Shown in pieces: positions 1 through 8,344 of a stretch of 35,966 nt of DNA; position 1 is the stretch's first letter, and every line of letters begins with the position of its first letter. The notes under the pieces were generated by a model. That model worked only from the letters and a program-made list of their open reading frames with translations. It was not told where the DNA came from and did not search any database. The position numbers and the translations under genes are program-made. The DNA is from Gammaproteobacteria bacterium (GTDB lineage Bacteria; Pseudomonadota; Gammaproteobacteria; Eutrophobiales; Eutrophobiaceae), in assembly GCA_021773215.1 (NCBI GenBank), contig JAJFKM010000063.1:1-35966 (forward strand), written 5' to 3'.

Positions 1-255
1 TTGGTTGATAGTGAAGACCAATGCGCAACACTAAAACAACAAATTGAAGATGGTGCTGATTTCGCAGAAGTCGCAAAAGAACATTCAAGCTGTCCATCAG
101 GCCGTAGCGGTGGCGATCTGGGTGAATTTGGTCCCGGTCAATTGGTAAAGGAATTTGATGACGTAGTATTCAGTGGAGAACTAGAAACTGTGCACGGGCC
201 AGTCAAAACTCAATTTGGTTATCACTTGTTGGAGATTACCAGTCGAGAAGATTAA
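1..255 (+). CDS. ppiC: Parvulin-type peptidyl-prolyl cis-trans isomerase, 5' end cut by window
   Basis: Rotamase of the small stand-alone PpiC/parvulin family, which catalyses cis-trans isomerisation of X-Pro bonds. The 84 visible residues cover almost the whole domain: the CPSGRSGGDLGEFGPGQ stretch, the FSGE segment and the terminal QFGYHLLEI motif are typical. Parvulins start with a HILV-like strand, and the first visible codons (Leu-Val-Asp) fit the end of it. The TTG at base 1 is therefore almost certainly an internal Leu codon, with about 8-10 residues missing upstream. No signal peptide is visible, and PpiC proteins of this size are cytoplasmic. It converges on the sugar dehydrogenase gene, with a perfect hairpin between them. 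Confidence 0.9.
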   Translation: MVDSEDQCATLKQQIEDGADFAEVAKEHSSCPSGRSGGDLGEFGPGQLVKEFDDVVFSGELETVHGPVKTQFGYHLLEITSRED

Positions 256-280
256 TAGTCTCTATTAATAAACTGTTTTG

Positions 281-308
281 AAGGTCTCAGGTGATAACCT
301 GAGACCTT
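281..308. terminator. Convergent hairpin between ppiC and the sugar dehydrogenase gene
   Basis: Perfect 12-bp arms (281-292 and 297-308) with a GATA tetraloop lie between two converging genes, 26 bp after the ppiC stop and 12 bp after the stop of the opposite gene. Neither side has a long T-tract, so this is a plausible bidirectional terminator rather than a textbook one. Confidence 0.7.
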
Positions 309-320
309 TCGACTTATACC

Positions 321-1439
321 TCATTCCTCCACTGGTTTAATGCGATACAACCTCCCTCTTGAATCATCGCTTATGAAATAAAGAAAACCATCCAGTCCTT
401 GCTGAACTTCCCTGATTCGCCCAAAGTCACCATCAAGTAACCTTTCTTCATTAATAACTTTATTATTCTTCATTTCTAATCTGGCCAGTTGACCGAAAAC
501 CAGTGAACTCACGAATGCGTTATCTTTCCACGCGGGAAACTTATCGCCTGTATAAAATAGTAGACTAGAGGTCGCTATAGAAGGCACCCAATAATGGACC
601 GGCTGCGCCATACCTTGCTTTTCTGTGCCCTCACCTATCTTTGTCCCGATTACATAATTCACTCCATAGGTAATAATAGGCCAACCATAATTAACACCTG
701 GTCTCATTAGATTTAATTCATCACCACCCTGAGGCCCATGCTCAATGGTCCAAACATCACCAGTATTGGGGTGCATCGCGATACCTTGCATATTACGATT
801 CCCATAGGTATATATTTCCGGTTTAGCCGCTGGGTTGTTGATAAAGGGATTATCTTGTGGAATCGTCCCGTCCTTGTTTATTCGAATAAGAGAACCTGCA
901 TGATCATTAATCTCTTGTGCACGTTCCTTTGTGCCTCTATCTCCAAGAGTTACAAATAAATTTCCATCTTTATTTAGTAATAAACGCGAACCAAAATGAT
1001 GGCCTCCTCGAGATTTGGGTAGCGCCTTGAAAAGTGTTTTAACTTCGGTTAATTCATTACCGGTTAATTTTGCACTGGCTACTTCAGTGCCGATGCCAGT
1101 CTTGTCGGTAGCAGAATAAGAAAAGTAGATTTTTTGGTTATTTTTAAAATCAGGATCGATCGCAATATCAAGCAATCCACCCTGCCCCTTGGCTTTTATT
1201 TTGGGCAGTCCTTTAATAGGCTCTGACAATTTGCCATCTTTAATAAATCGCAACCGGCCAGGACGCTCTGCCACTAGTATTCGGCCATCAGGTAAAAAGT
1301 CGATTGACCAAGGATTTTCTAAACCTTTAACGACTGTTTCTACGGTGAAAGAATGCTTTTCTGAAGAATAGGATTCTTCAGCATTAATTGAAGAAATAAA
1401 ACACAGGGCTGATATTAAACTAACAATTATTTTTTTCAT
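321..1439 (-). CDS. Exported PQQ-dependent aldose sugar dehydrogenase (Asd/YliI family)
   Basis: Predicted soluble periplasmic beta-propeller quinoprotein that oxidises aldose sugars with PQQ. The start at 1439 gives a clean signal peptide (MKKIIVSLISALCFISSINA); an upstream in-frame ATG at 1454 would add five residues. Family motifs seen: ENPWSIDFLPDG near the N-terminus, GGHHFGSRL and FVTLGDRG in the middle, the YTYGNRNMQG and IEHGPQGGDELN motifs of the PQQ/metal-binding face, and NYGWPIITYG. Mature length of about 350 residues fits the family. It is the last gene of the minus-strand run, 35 bp after cmoB (20 bp with the alternative start). PQQ is expected in a methylotroph because methanol dehydrogenase needs it. 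The true substrate is unknown. Confidence 0.88.
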   Translation of the reverse strand: MKKIIVSLISALCFISSINAEESYSSEKHSFTVETVVKGLENPWSIDFLPDGRILVAERPGRLRFIKDGKLSEPIKGLPKIKAKGQGGLLDIAIDPDFKNNQKIYFSYSATDKTGIGTEVASAKLTGNELTEVKTLFKALPKSRGGHHFGSRLLLNKDGNLFVTLGDRGTKERAQEINDHAGSLIRINKDGTIPQDNPFINNPAAKPEIYTYGNRNMQGIAMHPNTGDVWTIEHGPQGGDELNLMRPGVNYGWPIITYGVNYVIGTKIGEGTEKQGMAQPVHYWVPSIATSSLLFYTGDKFPAWKDNAFVSSLVFGQLARLEMKNNKVINEERLLDGDFGRIREVQQGLDGFLYFISDDSRGRLYRIKPVEE

Positions 1440-1474
1440 AGTGCACACATCCAAAGATTAATTCGTTTATTAAC

Positions 1475-2446
1475 TCAAGGCTTACCTGCCAGAAGAATAG
1501 CACGGGTTGGAGCAGGATATCCTTCAACAGTTTTACTCTTATCATCTTTGTCCAGAAAATCACTTAAAGATTCAAACTTCATCCAATCTGTTTGCCTTTG
1601 CTCTTCTGTATGCGTTTTTGTTACATCAACTATTCGCACATTAATAAACCCGACATCTTCTGCCCATTGCGTTAACAAACTACAGCTTGGTATTGACCAA
1701 ACATTTCTCATCTTTGAATAGCGTCCATCAGGGTATAACGCTTCGCGTTCACCAGATTCTATCACTAAGGTTTCCAGCACTAATTCTCCGCCTGGATTGA
1801 GACAGTTCATTAATTGAGTCATATGTTCCAGAGGATCACGGCGATGATAAATCACTCCCATGGAAAAAACGGTATCAAAATTTAATTGCGATTTAGGTAA
1901 GTCTTGAACTCCCAGGGGAATAATATCGATTTTGGCATCGGGCAGGTATTTTTTAAATGACGAAAACTGCATGATGAACAATAATGTTGGGTCCATACCG
2001 ACGACATACTTGGCATTCGCACCTAACATGCGCCAACCGTAATAACCGTTGCCACAACCTATATCCAACACCATTCTATTTTCTAATGGCTTGATTTGAT
2101 CTATTAATCGATTCCACTTTAAATTCGATCGCCACTCGCTATCGATATCGATACCAAATAGATTGAATGGGCCTTTTCGCCAAGGCATTAAGTTTTTTAA
2201 TTGTTCTTTAATTACAGATTGCTGTTCATTTGTACATTCTGATTCCAAGCCGACAATGACTATGTCTGAATTTAAATTAACACTAGCATCAGAAATAAAA
2301 GGAAGGTTTTCTACTGCTGTCTTCCATCTTGGATAATCACCGTGATTTATACTGGAGTAATACTCAATCAATTGCGCGCCAAGAAAACTTGACCATCCAT
2401 CCATCGAGTTTTCATTAAGCGCTTCTAATAAGTTACTGTAATCCAT
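1475..2446 (-). CDS. cmoB: tRNA U34 carboxymethyltransferase
   Basis: Transfers the carboxymethyl group of carboxy-S-adenosylmethionine to 5-hydroxyuridine at the tRNA wobble position, giving 5-oxyacetyluridine (cmo5U34). The 323 residues equal the length of E. coli CmoB. A basic RNA-binding N-terminal half precedes a class I methyltransferase fold with the VLDIGCGNGYYGWRM cofactor loop, the VGMDPTLLFIMQF motif specific to CmoB, and FSMGVIYHRRDP. It follows cmoA by 14 bp on the same strand, and the U34 hydroxylase gene trhO lies two genes upstream, so the whole modification route is clustered here. Confidence 0.96.
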   Translation of the reverse strand: MDYSNLLEALNENSMDGWSSFLGAQLIEYYSSINHGDYPRWKTAVENLPFISDASVNLNSDIVIVGLESECTNEQQSVIKEQLKNLMPWRKGPFNLFGIDIDSEWRSNLKWNRLIDQIKPLENRMVLDIGCGNGYYGWRMLGANAKYVVGMDPTLLFIMQFSSFKKYLPDAKIDIIPLGVQDLPKSQLNFDTVFSMGVIYHRRDPLEHMTQLMNCLNPGGELVLETLVIESGEREALYPDGRYSKMRNVWSIPSCSLLTQWAEDVGFINVRIVDVTKTHTEEQRQTDWMKFESLSDFLDKDDKSKTVEGYPAPTRAILLAGKP

Positions 2447-2460
2447 TACAAGAAAGAAAA

Positions 2461-3177
2461 TTACTTAATTGCTACTAATGAGATAAAATTAAAGCACTTC
2501 AACCAAATGAATGCATTGTCAAAGCCACTGTCATTAACACGATCCATATGCGTTTCTATAGACTCAGGGATAAGCACATCATCCAGGGCTTCACGTTTAC
2601 TTGCTATTTCAAGCTTGTCATAACCGTTTAATTCTTTCATATGATGATGTAAGTGATTCATCGTTTCGTTTTCAGTTTCATTATCAAACATCACTTTCTC
2701 AGACAGTATTAAAACGCCGCCTGGTAAAAGCCCGTCATATATTTTCTTAATCAAACTTTTGCGACTTTCAAGAGGAATAAACTGCAAGGTGAAATTCATG
2801 ACAACAACGGAAGCATGACTAATCTCAGTATCAAGCACATTTTGCAGTCTAAATTCGATATTCTGATCTTCATTAGGAATAGTCTCGACACAGCTATCGA
2901 TCATTGCCTGAGAATTATCTACCGCGACAATATTACATTGTTTATTTTTCAATCCTTGTTGTATAGCAAGACTGACTCCGCCAAGTGAACAACCCAGATC
3001 ATAAACATTCGTTCGCTCTTGTACATATTCATCAGCCATAACACCGATCATAGAAATCGTCAGCGGATAACCCGGAACCGATCGTTCAATCATATCGGGA
3101 AAGACATCGACAACGCGTTGATTAAACTCGAATGGTTTAACGGGTTCGTCATTTGAACGATAGAGCGTGTCTTTCAT
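2461..3177 (-). CDS. cmoA: Carboxy-S-adenosyl-L-methionine synthase
   Basis: Makes Cx-SAM from SAM and prephenate, the donor used by CmoB. The 238 residues form one Rossmann methyltransferase domain. Seen: FPDMIERSVPGYPLTISMIG near the N-terminus, the cofactor loop VYDLGCSLGGVSLAI, the AVDNSQAM acidic strand and VVMNFTLQFIP. The C-terminal helical part (LHHHMKELNGY, SKREALDDVLIPE) is characteristic of CmoA. It sits 4 bp after the GST-like gene and 14 bp before cmoB, consistent with one transcript. Confidence 0.95.
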   Translation of the reverse strand: MKDTLYRSNDEPVKPFEFNQRVVDVFPDMIERSVPGYPLTISMIGVMADEYVQERTNVYDLGCSLGGVSLAIQQGLKNKQCNIVAVDNSQAMIDSCVETIPNEDQNIEFRLQNVLDTEISHASVVVMNFTLQFIPLESRKSLIKKIYDGLLPGGVLILSEKVMFDNETENETMNHLHHHMKELNGYDKLEIASKREALDDVLIPESIETHMDRVNDSGFDNAFIWLKCFNFISLVAIK

Positions 3178-3181
3178 TGTT

Positions 3182-3832
3182 TTATGCCGGGAAGTAAATC
3201 GGCGAATGTTCTGGCAACCATTGTTCGTGTTTTTTCATGCAGCCTTTAAATAATTTACTTTGCTCAATATTGAGCGTCCATTTTTTAAGATATTCATAAG
3301 GGCTCGCCTGGAACCAGTCCAGATCGACTTTTGAAAATTGCCGAATAAACGGAAAAATAGCGATGTCTGCAAAAGAGGTTTTATTTCCAAGCAATGCGAT
3401 TCCTTCATTATTGCTCAATTGCTTTTCTATTATTTTTAGAAAGCCTTCAGCATTATCTCGATAATAATCTTGCGTGTGTTCAGGATAAGCAACATGGTAT
3501 TTGTATCGATCCAGAAAATGTTTAAATTCATTATCATTATAATCAATTAAATACTGACTCTGTGATTCATCTTCAATAAACCAATCATCAGGATCATTTA
3601 TATTTAAAGCCCAACGCATCACATCAATACTTTGTTCAATAATTTCCTTATCAGGCGCTAACAACACAGGCACTGTGCCCTTCTCTGATAACAACAACAT
3701 CGATTCGGGTTTATCTTTCAACACAACCTCCCGAAGTTCACATTTTATATTTGCCTGATAGATGGCCATTCTTGCACGCATTGCGTAAGGGCAACGTCTA
3801 AAAGAATAAAGTATTGGGTACTTGTCCATCAT
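3182..3832 (-). CDS. Glutathione S-transferase-like protein with a CPYA active site
   Basis: A 216-residue GST-fold protein with an N-terminal thioredoxin-like domain (about 1-80) and a C-terminal all-helical domain. The YSFRRCPYAMRARMA stretch carries Cys14 in a CPYA motif, as in glutaredoxin-2-like or omega-type GSTs, pointing to thiol chemistry rather than classical conjugation. GTVPVL with the cis-Pro and the following EQSIDVMRW glutathione-site motif are present. It lies between trhO (33 bp upstream) and cmoA (4 bp downstream), inside an otherwise complete cmo5U pathway. Any role in tRNA modification is inference; it could simply be a co-transcribed redox enzyme. Confidence 0.85.
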   Translation of the reverse strand: MMDKYPILYSFRRCPYAMRARMAIYQANIKCELREVVLKDKPESMLLLSEKGTVPVLLAPDKEIIEQSIDVMRWALNINDPDDWFIEDESQSQYLIDYNDNEFKHFLDRYKYHVAYPEHTQDYYRDNAEGFLKIIEKQLSNNEGIALLGNKTSFADIAIFPFIRQFSKVDLDWFQASPYEYLKKWTLNIEQSKLFKGCMKKHEQWLPEHSPIYFPA

Positions 3833-3865
3833 TGAGTTTTTTAAGTTGGACGTTTTAATGTCACA

Positions 3866-4783
3866 CTACATCTTTGCGCCGATATGTTTTTCATTACGTT
3901 TCTTTGCCAAAGTCACCTGTCGTTGTCGCTCATTAAATCCTGAGCGTTGTTCCTCAGTCGTTTCATTGACGCAACGTGGACATGAGACACCTTCTTCATA
4001 ATCCTTCGATTTCATGTCTTCTTCAGTAATAGGCCGTCTGCATGCGAAGCACTGTTCATAATTACCTTCGGCAAGTTGATGATCAACAGAAACTCGACTA
4101 TCAAATACAAAACATTCACCTTCCCAAAGACTGTCCTCTTGCTTAACTTCTTCAAGATACTTAAGTATGCCGCCATTGAGCTGATAAACCTCTTCAAATC
4201 CTTGTTCGAGCATGTAGGCGCTGGCCTTTTCACAACGGATGCCGCCAGTGCAAAACATAGCCACTTTTTTGGTCGTCGCAGGATTTAGTTGACTTGTTAC
4301 ATAATCAGGAAATTCACGAAAATTTGTAGTGTCTGGTGAGACAGCATCTTTGAATGTTCCAATTTGATATTCGTATTCATTTCGAGTATCAATTAGCAAC
4401 ACTTCTGGATCGCTAACAATCTCATTCCATTGATCCGGTTCAACGCGGATACCTGAACGATCCGAAGGCTTAATATCAGGCTGCCCCATAGTGACGATCT
4501 CTTTTTTCAGCTTCACTTTAGTCCTGTGAAATGGAATTTCATCAGAATAAGATTCTTTGTATTCAAGATCAGCCAAGCGCTCATCTGATTTGAGGAAATT
4601 CAGTAGTTCGTCTATGGTGCTACGTGTCCCGGCAAGAGTGCCATTCAGACCTTCTTCAGCTAATAGCAAAGTCCCATAAATGTCTCGTTCCTGACAAAAA
4701 GACAATACAATTGGCTGCAAAGCCTCATAGTTATTAAGTCGGACGAATTTGTACATCGCCACAATTACATAATGTTCAGTCAT
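3866..4783 (-). CDS. trhO: tRNA uridine(34) hydroxylase, rhodanese family
   Basis: Oxygen-dependent hydroxylation of U34 to 5-hydroxyuridine, the first step towards cmo5U34 (TrhO, formerly YceA). The 305 residues show an N-terminal acylphosphatase-like domain (LLLAEEGLNGTLAG), a rhodanese domain (about 120-215) with catalytic-loop Cys178 in MFCTGGIRCEKA, and a C-terminal region with two CxxC pairs (CFAC 245-248, CPRC 268-271) that probably bind zinc. It starts 25 bp after the GGDEF/EAL gene and heads the trhO-GST-cmoA-cmoB block. The anaerobic TrhP pathway is not seen in this window. Confidence 0.94.
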   Translation of the reverse strand: MTEHYVIVAMYKFVRLNNYEALQPIVLSFCQERDIYGTLLLAEEGLNGTLAGTRSTIDELLNFLKSDERLADLEYKESYSDEIPFHRTKVKLKKEIVTMGQPDIKPSDRSGIRVEPDQWNEIVSDPEVLLIDTRNEYEYQIGTFKDAVSPDTTNFREFPDYVTSQLNPATTKKVAMFCTGGIRCEKASAYMLEQGFEEVYQLNGGILKYLEEVKQEDSLWEGECFVFDSRVSVDHQLAEGNYEQCFACRRPITEEDMKSKDYEEGVSCPRCVNETTEEQRSGFNERQRQVTLAKKRNEKHIGAKM

Positions 4784-4808
4784 ATCTATTTAGAGTGTTA
4801 TTCGAAAA

Positions 4809-7622
4809 TCAGTTGATATTAGCAGAACGACTATTATACATAAGAATATGTTTAATTAACTCATCTGCCGGCAAAGGACGACTTAAAAAGAAACCCTGTG
4901 CCTCGTCACAGCCTATTGCATTAAGATAGTTGTATTGCGCCTTGGTCTCAACCCCTTCTGCGACGACTTTTAAATCTAGATTATGTGCCAATGCGAGTAT
5001 TGCCTTTGTGATAGAAGCTGAATCATTATCAAGATGAATATTGTCTATAAAAGATTTATCAATTTTTAATTTATTAAACGGTATTTTTTGAAGGTATGTC
5101 ATTGAGGAATAACCTGTGCCAAAATCGTCAATACAGATGCCCAGACCATAATCTCTGAATTTATTGAGCAAGGTTATCGTCTTAGAAAAATCTTCAATCG
5201 TTATCGACTCGGTAATTTCAAGCTCAATTGAACTTGGGTTAGCGCCTGTTTCTTCAATAATGTTTACCATCTTCTCGTACAATTGAGGCTGTCTAAATTG
5301 ATCAGCAGAGACATTAACTGCTACGTTTAAATTTATTCCATTGTCACGCCATGCTTTATTCTGCATGCATGCAGTTCGCATTACCCAATAACCGATATCT
5401 ACAATTAGTCCTGTTTCTTCAGCCAATGGAATAAACACAGTTGGTGAAACATACCCATGGTCAGGATGCTTCCATCTAGCTAAGGCTTCTACATCATAAA
5501 TCATGCAATCACGAAGATTTATTTTTGGTTGGTAATATAATTCTAGTTGCCCTTCTTCTAACGCATGCCTTAAATCATTTTCCAGTTCAAGACGGGCCAA
5601 TGTCTCTTTGTTTTGCTGTTTTTGATAAAATTGATAGTTGCCGGATGATATGTTCTTTGCTTCATACATCGCTGTATCAGCATTTTTCAGAAGATCGTTA
5701 AAATTATTTGCATCTCGTGGATAAATTGCAATACCAATACTTGGGCTGATATAAAACTCACGGTCATTAATAATTATAGGCTGCGACATCATTTCAATAA
5801 TGCGAACAGATAAGGCACTTGTTTGTTCATCGACTTCTTCATTGCTAACATCTGAAACTATGATTGTAAATTCATCACCGCCAAATCGTGAAACAGAATC
5901 GCACGAGCGCACGCAATTCAAGAGCACATTTGAAACTCCAACCAATAATTGATCACCAATCACATGCCCTAAGGAATCATTAACGCTTTTAAATCTATCT
6001 AGATCAATAAATAGTACGGCAACATTCAACTCTTTGCGTTTTGCACGTTCTAAGGCTTGTTCCAATCTGTCATGGAATAAATATCGATTTGGCAATTTGG
6101 TTAACGCATCAAAATTTGCCTGGTGCAGAAGCTTCTTTCCCCAGTTAGCATTAGATAACGCTACAGCTGCCCGATCGGATATTTCAGAAAGATGTTCGAC
6201 AACAACATCACTATCTTGTGATTCATTTATCATTCCTATACAAATAGCCCCTAGGATGTCATCTTTATCCTTGAGCGGTGAAATCATATAACTGCTGCAA
6301 CCAAGCTTTAATAGTGGAGCAAGATAACTATTGTTCTCTATACTTGTTTTTATTAATGCCTTATCTGTATCGATGATTTCGTTGAGCTCGGGCTCAGAAA
6401 TAACAATATTTGTCTTTTTAAGATTTCCATTTGCTGTGCCCTCGTTATAAATCAACACGTTTGGTTGTAATGACTCGGTAGAAATTAACAAGATGGCTGC
6501 ATTGTCCGCAGCTATAACAGTGGGGATAAACTCCAATAATACTTCAACGATATAATCAGCATCTGGAGTTGACAGGATTAGTCTATCTATCTTCGCCAAC
6601 GTTTTAATTTTATCAAACTGTTCATTAATCCGTTCCGACATATCATTAAACGTTGTCGCCAGAGTATCAAACTCGTCATTGCTATCAATTTCAATAGCCT
6701 TGCTAAAATCACCGGCCATTAAATTTTTTGCAGATTTAGTCAGCGCCATCAAGGGTTTCAAGGAACGACGCATCTGGATGCTGCTGAACACAAAGACAAG
6801 TAACAAGGTGATTGCAATTGCCCCCGGAAACGCATCGACAAAATAAGTATAATCTTGTAATGCTTCTTTTTTGGGCATCAAATAAACAATCGACAACGGT
6901 GCCATACCGAAACTGCCTTCTAAAAAAAGCTCCCAAACATTAGCTAGATATGTTTCATTATCAGCATCAACTTCTTGCAACTCATCTTTGTTGTTTGTTC
7001 TCAATACATCAGTCAATTGCTTATTGTTCGCTGTCTTGAGATGCTGGTTGCTACAATAAAGAAAGGATTTCTGTTGAATTACAATGCAAAATTGATCGGT
7101 TTGTTTAATTATAATATTCCACAAATACTCCGGGTTTAAAACAGCCACCAATACACTATCACTAGCAGAATCCAACGAATGCAACATTAACAACTCACCG
7201 TGGTTACCGTTTGATGTGTCCATCAAAAGCAATCTTTCGTTTTCGTTCAAATATTTTTGTTGCTGCTCACTTAATGTTAGAGCAAGCACATTCTCACCAT
7301 GAAATACGCTTTCAATTTCACCTGCATTAGCAACATACAGGCTGCTAAACATATCTTTTAGCCATTCGTTATTTATTAACGAAGCTGGATTATTTACATG
7401 CCTACTAAGATCAAGCAAATTACTATCAAGGGTTTGAAATCGGTCAAAGATTGTTAGACCTATTGCACGACTCTCCGCATAAATTTGTCTATTTGCATTT
7501 TGTTGAAGTAGTCCTGAAACGGTATAAAAAGAAATTAATGCCAGGACAATTACTGGAATGATTGCTGAAATAAAATATTGATTAAATAGCCGGTGTGAAA
7601 ACTTTTTATTATGATTAGACAT
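4809..7622 (-). CDS. Membrane-bound GGDEF-EAL protein with HAMP and GAF domains (c-di-GMP turnover)
   Basis: A 937-residue inner-membrane signalling enzyme. Order: TM1 about 15-37; periplasmic sensor region about 38-258; TM2 about 262-283; HAMP about 285-340; GAF-like domain about 345-490; GGDEF about 500-665; EAL about 685-930. The diguanylate cyclase site is intact (GGDEF 581-585), with an inhibitory RxxD site (RSCD 572-575) five residues before it. The phosphodiesterase site also looks intact: EAL 712-714, NVSADQF, ELEITES, IDDFGTGYSS, KIDKSFI and VVAEGVET. Both activities are possible, and net direction cannot be read from sequence. It follows the pseudopilin gene by 5 bp; the PilZ/J-domain gene is transcribed away from the same region. 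Confidence 0.95.
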   Translation of the reverse strand: MSNHNKKFSHRLFNQYFISAIIPVIVLALISFYTVSGLLQQNANRQIYAESRAIGLTIFDRFQTLDSNLLDLSRHVNNPASLINNEWLKDMFSSLYVANAGEIESVFHGENVLALTLSEQQQKYLNENERLLLMDTSNGNHGELLMLHSLDSASDSVLVAVLNPEYLWNIIIKQTDQFCIVIQQKSFLYCSNQHLKTANNKQLTDVLRTNNKDELQEVDADNETYLANVWELFLEGSFGMAPLSIVYLMPKKEALQDYTYFVDAFPGAIAITLLLVFVFSSIQMRRSLKPLMALTKSAKNLMAGDFSKAIEIDSNDEFDTLATTFNDMSERINEQFDKIKTLAKIDRLILSTPDADYIVEVLLEFIPTVIAADNAAILLISTESLQPNVLIYNEGTANGNLKKTNIVISEPELNEIIDTDKALIKTSIENNSYLAPLLKLGCSSYMISPLKDKDDILGAICIGMINESQDSDVVVEHLSEISDRAAVALSNANWGKKLLHQANFDALTKLPNRYLFHDRLEQALERAKRKELNVAVLFIDLDRFKSVNDSLGHVIGDQLLVGVSNVLLNCVRSCDSVSRFGGDEFTIIVSDVSNEEVDEQTSALSVRIIEMMSQPIIINDREFYISPSIGIAIYPRDANNFNDLLKNADTAMYEAKNISSGNYQFYQKQQNKETLARLELENDLRHALEEGQLELYYQPKINLRDCMIYDVEALARWKHPDHGYVSPTVFIPLAEETGLIVDIGYWVMRTACMQNKAWRDNGINLNVAVNVSADQFRQPQLYEKMVNIIEETGANPSSIELEITESITIEDFSKTITLLNKFRDYGLGICIDDFGTGYSSMTYLQKIPFNKLKIDKSFIDNIHLDNDSASITKAILALAHNLDLKVVAEGVETKAQYNYLNAIGCDEAQGFFLSRPLPADELIKHILMYNSRSANIN

Positions 7623-7627
7623 GAATG

Positions 7628-8101
7628 TTAATAATCCACTGCAACGCCTACATATAGACCATTCCTGGCTCTAATAATATCATCCTTACTGATTGAAGCT
7701 GTTAATGGCGATGCTGTTTCTCCATCTGGCCCCATGCTGTACAGGTCATAGTCTGAGTTGATTGGCACTAGGTTTTTATCTTTTCTTAATTTCCCTTTAC
7801 CTTTTGCTTTGTCATGATTTAAATATTGATAAGGGTTCCCCCAAGCATCAAGAGGAACTTCACCGTAAATTTCTTCAATAGTATCTGGAAACCGACCATT
7901 ATCTTTAAAGAATTGATCAATATCGATCTGCATCTCAGTGATTTTCTGGCTTTCACTCGCTGACTCTGCAAAGTCAATGAGTTTAATCATTGCCGGGGAT
8001 ATAGTCATGAAAGTCAAGCTGATAATAATCATAACCACAGCTAATTCTATGACGGTAAACGCCATACTTTGCTTCCTACGATTTACCGAAATTCTTCTCA
8101 T
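7628..8101 (-). CDS. GspG-like type II secretion / type IV pilus pseudopilin
   Basis: A 157-residue prepilin-like protein. The basic leader MRRISVNRRKQSMA is followed by FTVIELAVVMIIISLTFM, the class III prepilin signal with the required Glu at +5; the residue before the cleavage site is Ala rather than the usual Gly. The C-terminal half has the GspG signature: FPDTIEEI, PLDAWGNPYQY and SDYDLYSMGPDG. It is the first gene of the long minus-strand run and is not accompanied by other secretion genes here. Either it serves a secretion or pilus machine encoded elsewhere, or it works as a stand-alone partner of the downstream c-di-GMP enzyme. Confidence 0.87.
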   Translation of the reverse strand: MRRISVNRRKQSMAFTVIELAVVMIIISLTFMTISPAMIKLIDFAESASESQKITEMQIDIDQFFKDNGRFPDTIEEIYGEVPLDAWGNPYQYLNHDKAKGKGKLRKDKNLVPINSDYDLYSMGPDGETASPLTASISKDDIIRARNGLYVGVAVDY

Positions 8102-8187
8102 CTCAAGAGCTAATCTTATTATTATTGTAGTTTCAGTACTGTATCAATTAGTTATTATATATCGGCCTTTTACCTATGAAGTTGATT

Positions 8188-8211
8188 ATTATCATCCGGT
8201 TTTATGATAAT
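8188..8211. promoter_or_regulatory. Inverted repeat in the divergent promoter region
   Basis: ATTATCAT (8188-8195) and ATGATAAT (8204-8211) are perfect 8-bp arms around an 8-nt spacer, in the 243-bp region between the pseudopilin start and the J-domain/PilZ start. It is a candidate operator for coordinated control of the two divergent transcripts. No known regulator motif was recognised. Confidence 0.4.
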
Positions 8212-8344
8212 GGTCTATGATATTGAACAAGCAGTTGGTGATTGTCTAAGAAATATACTAAGACTATATAAGTGATTATTCTGATATCTCATTGAAAAAC
8301 AAATAAAAACTCAAGTAATTCCCATTTCGGCCGATGATTAATCA

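Noticed and set aside
1-3. TTG at the first base as a start codon of ppiC
   Set aside because: Parvulins have about 8-10 more residues before this point and the codon fits an internal Leu, so the gene is cut by the window edge.
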